From Ustilago trichophora (taxonomy: Eukaryota > Basidiomycota > Ustilaginomycetes > Ustilaginales > Ustilaginaceae), in contig OOIN01000003.1 in NCBI GenBank assembly GCA_900323505.1, positions 1,116,001 through 1,180,000 on the forward strand: DNA of 64,000 bases. Direction: 5' to 3'. The first letter of the stretch is position 1. Each line of letters begins with the position of its first letter. Positions 48,792 through 58,815 of this stretch are shown here, in pieces. The notes below the pieces were generated by a model. It searched no databases and was not told the origin of the DNA. It worked only from the letters and a program-made list of their open reading frames with translations. A program made the translations under genes and the position numbers.

Positions 48792-50380
48792 TCAGTGACC
48801 AAGCTCCTTGGCCGCTGCCTCAAACGACTCTTTAAAGATCGAGCAAGCCTGGTTCAACTCGTCCTCGCTGATGTTGAGAGGGGGGATGAATCTGAGAACG
48901 TCAAAGACGGATGTGCTGAGGAGAAGCATGTCGCGCTTGAGACACTCTGCTACGATCTTTGGTGCGATCTGCTCGACCTTTTTGGCGCCTGCTGTTGCTG
49001 CTGTGGTGTTTTGGGATTGGGCGTTGGTGGGAGAGTTGGTGAACTGTACGCCGATCATGAGGCCTCTTCCCCTGACGTCTTCGATGAGGTGACCGTATTT
49101 GGAGTCCTTCTTCAACGAGTGCAGGAAGGATACGAGCTGATCGGAGCGCTTGGCAACGTTGTCGAGCACGTTTTCGTCCTTGAAGGCCTGGATGACCGCC
49201 GAAGCAGCCGCGCACGAGACAGCGTTACCAGCGTACGTTCCACCCATCGATCCAGGCTTCTGACGAGACATGAGCTCGTTGGTCGAGGCGATACCGGAGA
49301 GGGGGAATCCGTTTGCGATTCCCTTGGCAAAGATGAGGACGTCGGGTCGTACACCCGACTCTTCCACGGCGAACATGGTTCCCGTTCGTCCAAAGCCGGA
49401 TTGAACTTCGTCGCAGATGAGGAGGAGGTTGTTCTCGTCACAAATTTCGCGCAGGCCGTGGAGGAAGGAGGCTGGGGCGGGGACGTAACCTCCTTCACCA
49501 ATCACGGGTTCGATGAGGATAGCAGCGGTGTCCGAAGGGGCGGTTTGCTGGGCCAGTGTCAGCCTGACTTGGTGCAACGACTGACGCACAAGCTCCTCAA
49601 CATCGGTGTCCACGGGAAGACCAAAGTGCGAGTAGAAAGGGAACGAGGTGGCGAATACGCCGGGCATCAAGGGACCGTGGCCTTCGCCGTAGATGGTCTT
49701 GGATCGGGTCAAGGCAGCAGTAGCGGCGGTTCGACCGTGGTAGGAGCCTTGCATGACGATGATGTTCTGTTTCTTGGTAGCAGCACGGGCGAGTTTGATG
49801 GCTGCTTCGACGGCTTCTGCGCCCGAATTCCAGAAGAAGAGGGTGTCGAGGGATGGGTGGGGAAGGATGGGAAGAAGCTTCTGGATCAGGTCGATCTGTG
49901 CTGCTGAGAAGCCGATGTTGACCTGCGCGCAAGAAAACATGAAAAATCGACGTATCAGCCACTGCTTTCCAGGGCAACAGAGAGAACAGAAAAGGGAGGG
50001 AAAGCACATACCTGAGCATGAGTGATCTTGCCGCACTGCTTAGCAGCGGCTTCAGTAACCTTGGGGTGGCAGTGTCCCAAGTTGCAGACACCGATACCCG
50101 AAGTCATATCGAGCAGCTTGACACCTTTGTCAGTGGTGATCCAGCTACCCTTTCCGTCTTCAAAGACGTGCTTGGAGAGACGACCGATACCCTTGGTGAT
50201 GTGGGTCTCGCCGAAGGCGGCGGCGTCAAAGTTGGCTGCTGGCATGGTGGGATGGAAGGCGGAGTGGTTGCGCTGTCGGGTGGTGGTGGAGAAGAGGTGT
50301 CGATGGAGGGAAGAAGAGGCCAAGGGGCTCCGAACCAAGGAGCTGATCTTTATAGGTTGGGCAGAGAGGAAGGCACTCAT
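48792..50380 (-). CDS. Class-III aminotransferase, 4-aminobutyrate (GabT)-like, mitochondrial
   Basis: 499 residues from two exons, 50012-50380 and 48792-49922. It is a PLP enzyme moving an amino group from a donor (probably GABA or another omega-amino acid) to 2-oxoglutarate. Exon 1 begins with an Arg/Ser-rich presequence ending near RQRN at about residue 38, good for mitochondria. Conserved parts: NSGAEAVEAAIKLAR, GSYHGRT (cofactor stacking), EPVIGEGGYVPAP, LICDEVQSGFGRTG with the Asp near 294, and the Schiff-base Lys in FAKGIANGFPL at about 323, then GGTYAGN. The pattern is nearer to bacterial GabT than to yeast UGA1. A second in-frame ATG (50245, residue 46) would give a form without the presequence. 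Substrate is inferred. Confidence 0.9.
49923..50011 (-). other. Spliceosomal intron in aminotransferase gene
   Basis: 89 bp on the minus strand, GTATGT donor and GCGCAG acceptor, phase 0 between THAQ and VNIG. Both flanks read as continuous aminotransferase sequence. Confidence 0.93.
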
Positions 50381-51245
50381 GGTGGGCTACGATACGGTAC
50401 CGTCGGAAGAAATGACTCGGGCTGTGATTCGCTGCTCTGCTCTGCTGGAGACGAGGTACAGTGGATCGGAATGTCGACAGCAAACAGCGAAAAGAGGCTT
50501 GTGTTGGTGGGGAAGAGCCAAGTGCGACGGAGCGGGAGAGGTGTGCTTATCAGTCGAGAAGCAAACTCGCAGGTCTGCACTGTTGAACAAGCACAAACGG
50601 CAGCTGCTTCTCCGGCATTGATGACTGACCGTCGCAGAGGAGTGCGTGTTGGTTCGAGCGTGGCGTGGAGTATCAAAGAGGCAAAAAAAGAGAGTAGAGC
50701 CGGCGGGGTCGTGCTTCGGGTTCCCTGGGCTGTTGGCCTTCTAGAGCCCATAGACGGATGCCAATTTGGACGCGTTTCGGCAACTTGCAAGGTCAGATTT
50801 TCTCTTGATTTCAGCTACAGTACTCCGATAGCAAAGAAAGGGTCTCTCGTTTCAAGCACTGCAGCAACAAAAAAAAGCTTGACGAGCCCCGCACTCGAGC
50901 TCGAAATTGCACCGAAGTTTAGCCGCGTCTGCCGCGCTTACCGTCCTTGCCGACCAGTTTTCTTCTTTCTCTCCTCTGTCGCAAACACGGATCCTATACC
51001 ACGCGACCTTGCCACAGACCTTGTCACTAGGACAAAAGTTCGGCAATCAGGAGAATGGCAATTTGGCTGGTTCTCAGCCCTATGAAATACAGTAGTGGAT
51101 GGCGTAGGCGAAAAGTAGAAATCTGGAAGAGCTTGATGAGAAAGAAGAGGGGGGAGGGGATAGAATACACTGATTCAACTGCGTGTTGGTGAAAAGAAAT
51201 GCGATGTGGTATGAAGAACGAGCCTGCGATGAAGGAAGAATAGGC
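50381..51245. other. Tandem minus-strand spacer
   Basis: 865 bp between the aminotransferase start and the forkhead stop. A 355-codon plus-strand frame (50018-51085) runs across it, but its first third is antisense to aminotransferase exon 1 and it has no domain. No gene is supported. Confidence 0.5.
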
Positions 51246-54200
51246 TTACTGGCGGGCCTGCGAGAAACCATGAGCGCCAGTGAAAGCCTGAATACCACCG
51301 GCCGCCTGGATGCTGTTCCAAGCCTGACGCAGAGGCGAGGCGTTAAGCCCATCGCCAAAACCGGGGTAGTGCGCACTATTGTTGGAAGCCGACATGTCCA
51401 TGTGGGTCAGCGGCTGCGAGTGAATTTGGTGGTGTTGCACCATCTGCTGATGCTGCTGTTGCTGCTGCAGATTAGCTTGCATCTCAAAAGGATCGTCCAG
51501 GTACCATGCCTGCTGCATGTTCTGGGGCCCTGCCAAGCTCATCCCCATCATCTGGGCGTGGTTCGAGAAGCCTCGACGGCCCGGCGAGAGACCATTCGAG
51601 AAGCGAAGCGAGCCAGGCGTGCGACCAGGCGTCAGACCTGATCCCATCCCAAGCCCAGCGCCAAAGCTAGCACCATTGAAGCCCATTTGTCCAGCGCCAC
51701 CGCCCATCGCAAGCTGCATCTGAAGGCTTGCGCTCGAGTTGGGAGAGAGCATGCCTGCAGCGCCACTTCGCAGAGGAGAGCTTCGCAAAGGCGAGTGGTG
51801 CGCCAATGCAGCTGCAACACGCGCTGTCGAGGTGGGCGATCGCATACCGTCCTCCATCTGGCTCTTCTGTCCACGCATCGACGACATGGGCGAGCTGATC
51901 GACCACAGTCGCTTGGGAGACGTTACGGAAGAGTTGGGAGCAGCTTCACCCGTCGAGCCCTTGGTCTGTCGACGCAGAGGCGAGCCACGCGAAGTGTCGA
52001 CATCCATACCATTGGAGAAGGCGAAAGCACCACCGAGTGCTGATCCGCGCATGGCGTAGAGTGAGGGAGAGAAGCCAGAGCCGTAGCCAAGCTGTCCGTT
52101 GCCTTGGCCAGCCAGCTTGCGCTTCCTTGCACTGTGGTTGGCCGTTGCCTGCATCGAAGGCGGAGGCATCAGCGTCAAGGGGCTGCTGGGGGGACTGCTG
52201 GCATTGTCGATCAGACCAGGGATGGTCTTGCTGTAGTTGCTGCCTCCGACGCTGCTGCCATAGACAGATGAGCCTACGTGGGGGCGAACGGGTGTGATCG
52301 AGTCGAGACCGTTGATTGCCATTGAAGCGCCACCCATCTGGCCAGCGCTCTGTGGCTGGGTTTCAAGCAGAGGCAGTCGATCAGCCATCACCATCTGGCC
52401 AGTACCCTTTGCCTTTTTCAAAGATCGTGGTCGGCCGCTCTCCTTGTCCGATTCATCGCCGCTGTCCGCGCCGGTCTGCGTCTTCTTACGCTTGGCCTTG
52501 CTACGCTTCTTGGCACTCAGGTCCGAGGCATCATCGCCCTGAGAAGATGCAAGCGCATTGGCATCAGCCACGGTCAAGGCCCTCTCGACCGCATCGGGAG
52601 AGCCCATGGCCTTGTTGACTTGACTCTGCTGTTGCTGCTGTTGACGAGCCTTGGCAGCCTCAAACTTCTGTGGGACAGCATTGTACAGGCCATTCTGGAA
52701 ACGGTCTTCGTGGCCGGTCTTGATGCCCCACCAGCCTCCTTTGCCCGGCATATTGGCCTCGCGTTCGATCTTAATGAAGCTCTTGTTCAGACTGAGATTG
52801 TGACGGATCGAGTTTTGCCAGCCTCGGTCGCCCTTTTCGAAGAAAGGATAGGTCGAGCTGATCCAGTCATAGACTTCGGACAGAGAGAGTCGCATGTCGG
52901 AAGACGACTTGATCGCCTGTCCGATGAGACCAGCGTACGACACTGAGCTAGGCTTGGCTTTCGACTGGCCGAATCCAGGTGGAAGCAGATAGTAGCGCGC
53001 CGGAGGTTCCTCAAGCAGCGTACCAGCTTCGAGAGCCGCTCTGAGCTCCTCTGAGACGAGTTTGACGAGGCGACTGCCGTCCGGCTGGTCCCAGCCAATC
53101 TCGTCGCCGTTCTGGACAGAGGGGGAAGCCTGAGTCATACGCTCAAAGTCTTGGCAAGGCAGGTCCACGACTTTGAATGCAGCCGGATCTGTTGCGGAGC
53201 CACCTGCCGCCTTGGCCCTCTTCGCTTTCTTCGTAGAAGCGGTCTGCGAGACATCGTCGGCCTCGCCGCCGCCACCTACAGCCATCTGCTTGACGATTTC
53301 AGGGTTCAACGAGGGCGTAGCTGGCTCGGCACTGCCGGCGCGGAACATCACATTGACAGAAACATCCGTCTGCTCGGCAGGAGGCTGCATAATCATGGAC
53401 GAGTCTACGCCAAATACCTTTCCAGCGTCCGCCAATTGCTTGCTGGGAGAAGGTGGGGAGTCGCTCTGCACGCGTCGCATCTCTGCCGCCTTCTTGCCCT
53501 TCTTGTTGCGGCCCAGCGTCGCGGCAAGCGTCTCGTCGTCTTCGACTTCGGCGGGAGAAGCGTTCACCGCATCGCGAACGCCCTTGCTCGGCTCAGGCAA
53601 TGGCTGCCCAGTCCCGACATGGGGTGCTGAGACGGTGCGTGGCAAGCTAGAGCCAAACACGTCAGCGGGACTGATGGTGTCGATCTTGCGCGATCCGGCC
53701 CGCTTGTGCTTGCTGCCACTGGGACCAGATCCAAGAAAGTCACGAATGTTGCCAGAAGGCTGACGATCGCGGCGAGTGTCGATGGCAGTACCAGACTGGG
53801 CGCGAACAAGAGCGCTGCGAGGGCTGGCGAAAGGCAGCTTTCCACCGATCATCTCATCGCCCGCTCCACCCGCCCTGAGCGATCGACCGAGGCGCAGCGG
53901 CGATGAAGTGGACAGGGTGAAAGCCTTGCTAGAGCCATCGTCAAGGTGAGCCGCTTCTGCGAGCGAGGAAGGAGGAGGGTCGAGGGCGGTGCCACCAGGA
54001 GCCGAGAACAACAGGCCACGCTTGGCGTTGAAAGCAGAGGGCTTGCCGAGACCCGTCGCGTCCTCGTGATGGACGTGGATGTCATCCTCGGCGTCAAAGT
54101 CGAGATCGCTCATGCGACTGGCGACGTTCGAGACGAGACGGCCTGAGAGGGGCGACATGACAGCAACACCTTGCGAAGAGGAGCGCATGAGTGAAGAGTT

Positions 54201-56636
54201 GGCGGATCCCTGTGCGCTTGCCTGTCGGGCGTGGAAAAAGCCGGCGACGGAGGGGCTGACACCAATGAGCTCGGGCCGAGACTCGTCGGCGCCAAGGAGG
54301 AAATGCGCGGCAGGAGTCACGGCCGAGCTGCCTCTCAAACTGGAGCGGTTGGCATCGGTGCCCTTTCGTAGGCTTGACAAAGGCTCAGCGTCCCAGGTCG
54401 AGAAGGTGATGGGACCTGGGGTCGAGTGGATGTTGCAGAGTGTTTCGAGCGAGTCGTAGCCGGGCTGGCTGGGCGAGATGCCGTGCATGGTGAAATCGTA
54501 GTGCTCGCGCGTGGTCATGCGCGTGTGCATGTTGACAGGGCTAGCTCCGATGGTGGTCCATCGCAGTGCTCTTGAAGAAGACGATTCGACGGGAGTGGCA
54601 CGAACGATCGAGTCTGGCGATTTGCGTGTCTTTCTGTCAGCGTTCGGTGTGCTGACGACAAACGAAGCATAATCTGGATTGGCGGCCTTGATGGCGTCCG
54701 CTGCGGCAGCAGCCTTGACAGCCTCCTTCTGCTCGTACTCGGCGCGGGCAGCAGCTTCGGCCATTTGCTGGACAGCCATCTCTGCCCTCTCTTGCTCCTC
54801 GATGAGCTTGCGTTGGGCTGCTTGCTTCTGTCTGAGCTTCTCCTCCTTATAAAGACGTCTGGGGCTGGTCTGCTGGGCCATGACCTTGTCGAGGAAGCTG
54901 AGTCCGCTCATCTTGGTGTCCAAGCCCTCGAGGTTGGCGGGTGCCGAGGTCCCGTTAGAGCTCTCCGAGAAGGCCCTTCTATGAGCAGCGCCCCAGCCAT
55001 CCGCTGCCAATCCTCCGCCCAGAGCCGAGGAGCCCTGCTCATGAGTATCAAAGCAGACGCCAGAGTCATCGGCGTCAATGACTGGGCTGCAGAAGAAAGC
55101 GCTGTTGTCAACAGGCGATTTGAGCAGCCTCAACGTGCCTCTAGGGCTGACCCAAGCACGTCGGCTAAGCTCCTCGAGCGAGGTGCAATCTCGCACTTCT
55201 TCGCTGACACGAACGACGGGCGAGGACTCGAATGAAACGGTGCGAACGCGTGATCTGCGACCGGAAAAGGCGCTCTGCAGTCCCTCGGGCGGGGTGGATG
55301 GATCTGGGCTCGTAGTGGAATCGCTTCCGTTGAGATCGAGCCCTAGACCGACGCGGGTGGCTGATTTGAAACTGCTGCAGCTGCCCTTCTTGGCGTGCGT
55401 TCTCGCGGGAGGGGTGCGGAAGGCGGTGCTGGAGCCTGCTTCTGGTGAGGATTGTGCGGCGACGGAGCTGGGGGTAGCAAGAAGGTCTTGAGATGCTTTG
55501 CTGGATCCAGAGGCGGCAGCATTGGCGGCAGCACGTTCACGCTCGCGTCGCTGACGCAGTTTCAGCTTCTTGAGCCTAAGGCGACGCCTCTCTTCGGCGT
55601 TGCCGACCTGGTCAAGGCTAGGATGAACCTTTAATGAACCGGGAGAGTCTTGGGGCTGGATGACGGCGGTGAAGAAGGAAAGACCCGGGCTGCTGGTGTT
55701 GCGAGACCACGCTGGACCACCTGCACGTGCCAAAGGGGATGGAGCTGCGAGGCGGGGCTGCGAGGCACCCGCCTTGGGTTCGTTGGTCTTGGCAGCATCT
55801 GTCGAGAATTCGACCGAGCCAGGAGCCTTCGTGGCAGCGGATGCGTTCTGGTTGCTGGACGTAGGCTTGGCCTCGGTTGCCTTTGACGAGGAGGTCGAGG
55901 CGGAAGCAGTGGTTGTCGGAGCAAAAGGCTTGCGTTCAGCCTTGAGGAAGGCAGCCACACCAGCCTTTGTCCTCTCATAGTCTTCTCTTGTAAGACGGAG
56001 ACCCATGGCCTGAGCTCTGGCAAAGAAGTCCTCGGCATCTTTGGACAGCTCCGTTGTTCCTGTAGCGGCGGACGAGGTTGCCATGCTGGCAGTTGTCGAA
56101 GGTGCAGGGGAGAGCTTGGAGGTGGAGGCGGAGGCGGAGACGGACGAAGACAGCTTGGAGCTGGCGGATGTCGTGGGCGGTAGGGCAGAAGAAGCGTTCA
56201 ATGGCGAGCCTACCTTGGTAGTGCCAGATGATGCTGTGAGTCGAGCCCGAATGCCAGGTCGAGCCGAGGAGCGCGTGTTGAGGGATGCGGAAGCGGAAGA
56301 AGACGCGAGCGAGGACGATGTATCAGCTGCGTCTTGAGCTGTAGGATCCTCCATGCTGGCGGGAGTTCCGGAGCGAGAACCTGTAGGCGTTGGGCTGGCG
56401 TGAATAGCCTGGACTAACGAATTGTCCGCGGCATTGCTGGTGAGCATGGAGAATTTGGCGCGACGGTTGCCTGGACCGGAGCGAGAGAAGGTGCTTGGAG
56501 CAATACTGGTGGCTCGCGTCGCAGGTGTGGCGAAAGGAGTGCTGGTGGAGGTCGGCGAGTAGTCGGAAGAGCCGGACGCTGGGGGATAGTTGGAGCCCGA
56601 AGAGCCGAAGGAACGCGGGTTGGATGGCGTCGTCAT
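51246..56636 (-). CDS. Giant forkhead transcription factor
   Basis: 1,796 residues in one open frame, ATG at 56636. A single winged-helix forkhead domain lies in the C-terminal third (about 1228-1310): VSYAGLIGQAIKSSSDMRLS, then YDWISSTYPFFEKGDRGWQN with the recognition helix SIRHNLSLNKSFIKI, then GKGGWWGI and GHEDRF. The domain is closest in style to yeast Hcm1/Fkh and fission yeast Sep1, which drive cell-cycle gene waves; the exact orthologue is uncertain. Basic sequence (KKRSKAKRKK, about 1350-1380) follows as a likely nuclear signal. The rest is Ser/Ala/Gln-rich and disordered, with one charged coiled-coil-like helix at about 590-655 and a Gln/His tract near the C terminus. No FHA domain is evident. 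A 2.2 kb region without genes lies upstream. Confidence 0.92.
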   Translation of the reverse strand: MTTPSNPRSFGSSGSNYPPASGSSDYSPTSTSTPFATPATRATSIAPSTFSRSGPGNRRAKFSMLTSNAADNSLVQAIHASPTPTGSRSGTPASMEDPTAQDAADTSSSLASSSASASLNTRSSARPGIRARLTASSGTTKVGSPLNASSALPPTTSASSKLSSSVSASASTSKLSPAPSTTASMATSSAATGTTELSKDAEDFFARAQAMGLRLTREDYERTKAGVAAFLKAERKPFAPTTTASASTSSSKATEAKPTSSNQNASAATKAPGSVEFSTDAAKTNEPKAGASQPRLAAPSPLARAGGPAWSRNTSSPGLSFFTAVIQPQDSPGSLKVHPSLDQVGNAEERRRLRLKKLKLRQRRERERAAANAAASGSSKASQDLLATPSSVAAQSSPEAGSSTAFRTPPARTHAKKGSCSSFKSATRVGLGLDLNGSDSTTSPDPSTPPEGLQSAFSGRRSRVRTVSFESSPVVRVSEEVRDCTSLEELSRRAWVSPRGTLRLLKSPVDNSAFFCSPVIDADDSGVCFDTHEQGSSALGGGLAADGWGAAHRRAFSESSNGTSAPANLEGLDTKMSGLSFLDKVMAQQTSPRRLYKEEKLRQKQAAQRKLIEEQERAEMAVQQMAEAAARAEYEQKEAVKAAAAADAIKAANPDYASFVVSTPNADRKTRKSPDSIVRATPVESSSSRALRWTTIGASPVNMHTRMTTREHYDFTMHGISPSQPGYDSLETLCNIHSTPGPITFSTWDAEPLSSLRKGTDANRSSLRGSSAVTPAAHFLLGADESRPELIGVSPSVAGFFHARQASAQGSANSSLMRSSSQGVAVMSPLSGRLVSNVASRMSDLDFDAEDDIHVHHEDATGLGKPSAFNAKRGLLFSAPGGTALDPPPSSLAEAAHLDDGSSKAFTLSTSSPLRLGRSLRAGGAGDEMIGGKLPFASPRSALVRAQSGTAIDTRRDRQPSGNIRDFLGSGPSGSKHKRAGSRKIDTISPADVFGSSLPRTVSAPHVGTGQPLPEPSKGVRDAVNASPAEVEDDETLAATLGRNKKGKKAAEMRRVQSDSPPSPSKQLADAGKVFGVDSSMIMQPPAEQTDVSVNVMFRAGSAEPATPSLNPEIVKQMAVGGGGEADDVSQTASTKKAKRAKAAGGSATDPAAFKVVDLPCQDFERMTQASPSVQNGDEIGWDQPDGSRLVKLVSEELRAALEAGTLLEEPPARYYLLPPGFGQSKAKPSSVSYAGLIGQAIKSSSDMRLSLSEVYDWISSTYPFFEKGDRGWQNSIRHNLSLNKSFIKIEREANMPGKGGWWGIKTGHEDRFQNGLYNAVPQKFEAAKARQQQQQQSQVNKAMGSPDAVERALTVADANALASSQGDDASDLSAKKRSKAKRKKTQTGADSGDESDKESGRPRSLKKAKGTGQMVMADRLPLLETQPQSAGQMGGASMAINGLDSITPVRPHVGSSVYGSSVGGSNYSKTIPGLIDNASSPPSSPLTLMPPPSMQATANHSARKRKLAGQGNGQLGYGSGFSPSLYAMRGSALGGAFAFSNGMDVDTSRGSPLRRQTKGSTGEAAPNSSVTSPKRLWSISSPMSSMRGQKSQMEDGMRSPTSTARVAAALAHHSPLRSSPLRSGAAGMLSPNSSASLQMQLAMGGGAGQMGFNGASFGAGLGMGSGLTPGRTPGSLRFSNGLSPGRRGFSNHAQMMGMSLAGPQNMQQAWYLDDPFEMQANLQQQQQHQQMVQHHQIHSQPLTHMDMSASNNSAHYPGFGDGLNASPLRQAWNSIQAAGGIQAFTGAHGFSQARQ

Positions 56637-58815
56637 GCTGAAACCACGTTCGAGCGCGACGGGGCTACTATCCCCTGTCGTGCTGTTGAGAGTCGTTTTG
56701 GGAGTTGCTGTATTTGGAAAGAAGCAGGTTGTCTAGATGGCAGCAATAGGAAACGCGTCGATGTATGCTGTTGGAAGATGGTTCGATGACGTGCACGCGC
56801 GTTGGATGACGGAGGTGAGGTCGCGTATTGGTGACGTTGCAAAAGGAGTCGCGTTTGAGCTGGTGAAAGCGGTGCTATTTTGGTGATGATGGTGATGATG
56901 GTGATGGCAGCAGTTGGATGGAAAGATGAAGCTGTGACTGAAAGATGGAGATGATGGTGGCAAGTCGAGGGACAAGAGAGAGAGGAAGAGTAAGAGAGCA
57001 AATGGTGGGATGGACTATCTGTGCTGAGTGGACAAAAGGCACGAGCAGGAGAGCAGAGGCAGTATGCAGCAGCAACCTACAAAAGACGCCAATTTGAAAC
57101 GCGTGACTGCACAAAGAAGGGCTGCTAGTGCCGCTGCTGCTGCTGCTGGCTCAAAGCCGGACTTTTTTCGAGCGCGACTCCAATTTCGCATCGACGTGAT
57201 TGCGAGCGTGAGAGACGCACTCTTTCTTGATCCCATCTCAGCATCACTCTCTCCCACTTATTAGATAGCTCCCTCATCTCGGGGCTCTGTGATACAACAT
57301 TGCTGAGCAGCTGTGCTATAGATGCTTGTGCGACCGAGATTGAGCTCTAATCGCTGCTCGAAGGGCACAGTAGCCAAGGCAGGCAGACAAAGGAATAGCG
57401 CGCCAACGGGTAGAAAAGAATCGCATAAAGGGCAACGACTGAGTTGAGAATCCCACAGGCAGACTGCGTCCAAAGATGCAGCAGCCAGTGTCAGAGTGAG
57501 GGAGCGAGTATGAGCGACTAGAGATTGCAGAGGCACGCGCATATGAGCCCGATGAGCATGTCAAAGCGACCAACTGGGCCAACTCTGCATACTTAGTGGC
57601 TGTAGAACTGACTGCTGGCTGCTTTCAATCACGAGAGCGTCTCGTTGAGCAAAGGAGAGGCGGCTATCAAGTCAAGTCTGACTGTGAGAGGGATGGAGGA
57701 TTTCTGCGTTCCCGAGCCAGTCTGCTGTGCAGACAGCTAAGAAAAGAAGCAGGCTCGGGGATGAACAAACTTGGACAGTGGAATTGTGCCCGATGTCTCG
57801 AGTGAATTGCGCGTGCGGTCTCCGAGCCACGACGCAGCCACGCATTTTTTTTATATTTTTTTTATTTTTTTTTATTTTTTTTATTTTTTTTTGATCTCTT
57901 GACACTTTTCCCAGCTCGCCGCCCCACCTACGCTGCAGTTTGATCCGCAGTGCTCCCCTTTTCGCTGTCTTGTTCCTTTGACCGATGCAGTGCTTCGAAA
58001 CCGCACAGCCGTGCACGCTTCGGCCCCCTGAACGCCTCTTCCACAAAGCTAAGACTCGGAGTAGCAACGAACGCGAAAGCAGAACTCTCCTCGTAAAGCT
58101 GTACAAAGAGGAAGCGGCCTTCAGTTGCAGGCTGGCGCATATGTTGTTGCAAAGCCCTGCTCAAGCAACGATTCGCAATAGGCCCATACAGAAGAGTGGC
58201 GAGGTTTAACTTGACAAAATCTTTGCTCGGTGCGTTTCCTACGTGCGTGCCTTGACACAAGGAATGTGATCTCTGGCAATGCAAAAGAAAAAGTCTTAAA
58301 GTCACAAGAGATGCGTTCCAGATGACGCCGAATTGCTCGTCATCCATTCTCTGCCTGCCTCCCACTCAAATCCAGCCAAATCGGTTTCGATCCTCCCGGT
58401 CGTCTTGCACAAAAGACTGCTGTCAACGCCTCGACTGAGACAGAGTCACAGACAGAGCTTCTCGGCAAATCCCTGAAGGTCAGCTCAAAATCCGTCTCAC
58501 AACCAGCCCGACGGCTATCAAGCCTCGACAAAGTGCATCGCGCTTGCCTTTCTCGGAGTCGGCGGCGATTCCATCTGCAAGGAGTTAAATACTTTCCATC
58601 AAATTTGGGCACCTTCTCGCGCTGTCAATTAATGCGACGCGTGTACCTACGCGTTCGGATCGCGTCGCATCACGTGATCAAATGGCCCCCTGGCCAAGTC
58701 ATAAAGAAGGTGAATGGGAATGAGTGAACGAATGAATGCATTGCTGATGCTAAGTAAAGGTGCGAACTGAATGTGTATGCCATGTGCCAAAGCCAAAGGG
58801 AAACCATCGAGCATA
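56637..58815. promoter_or_regulatory. Long upstream region of the forkhead gene
   Basis: About 2.2 kb without a supportable gene, probably promoter, long leader and the 3' end of the ADF-H gene's neighbour side. It holds GGTGATGAT repeats (56882-56906), a T-rich array at 57845-57892 and a (GCT)n run near 57134. Frames at 57672-58106 and 57928-58365 (-) overlap and have no domain. A regulated long 5' leader is common for such factors. Confidence 0.5.
57845..57892 (+). repeat. T-rich array with periodic A
   Basis: 48 bp of T runs of 7-9 separated by single A (or ATA). It resembles an expanded T8-A unit and lies about 1.2 kb upstream of the forkhead ATG. Confidence 0.85.

Noticed and set aside
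48720..48794. Possible stop-codon readthrough to a peroxisomal (SKL-type) tail on the aminotransferase
   Set aside because: Reading past the TGA gives a short extension ending in RRLN, not a PTS1 signal.
48780..49907. A 375-codon plus-strand frame
   Set aside because: Fully antisense to the aminotransferase, whose frame shows complete catalytic motifs.
50018..51085. A 355-codon plus-strand frame across the spacer
   Set aside because: The first third mirrors aminotransferase exon 1 and the remainder has no domain or coding character.
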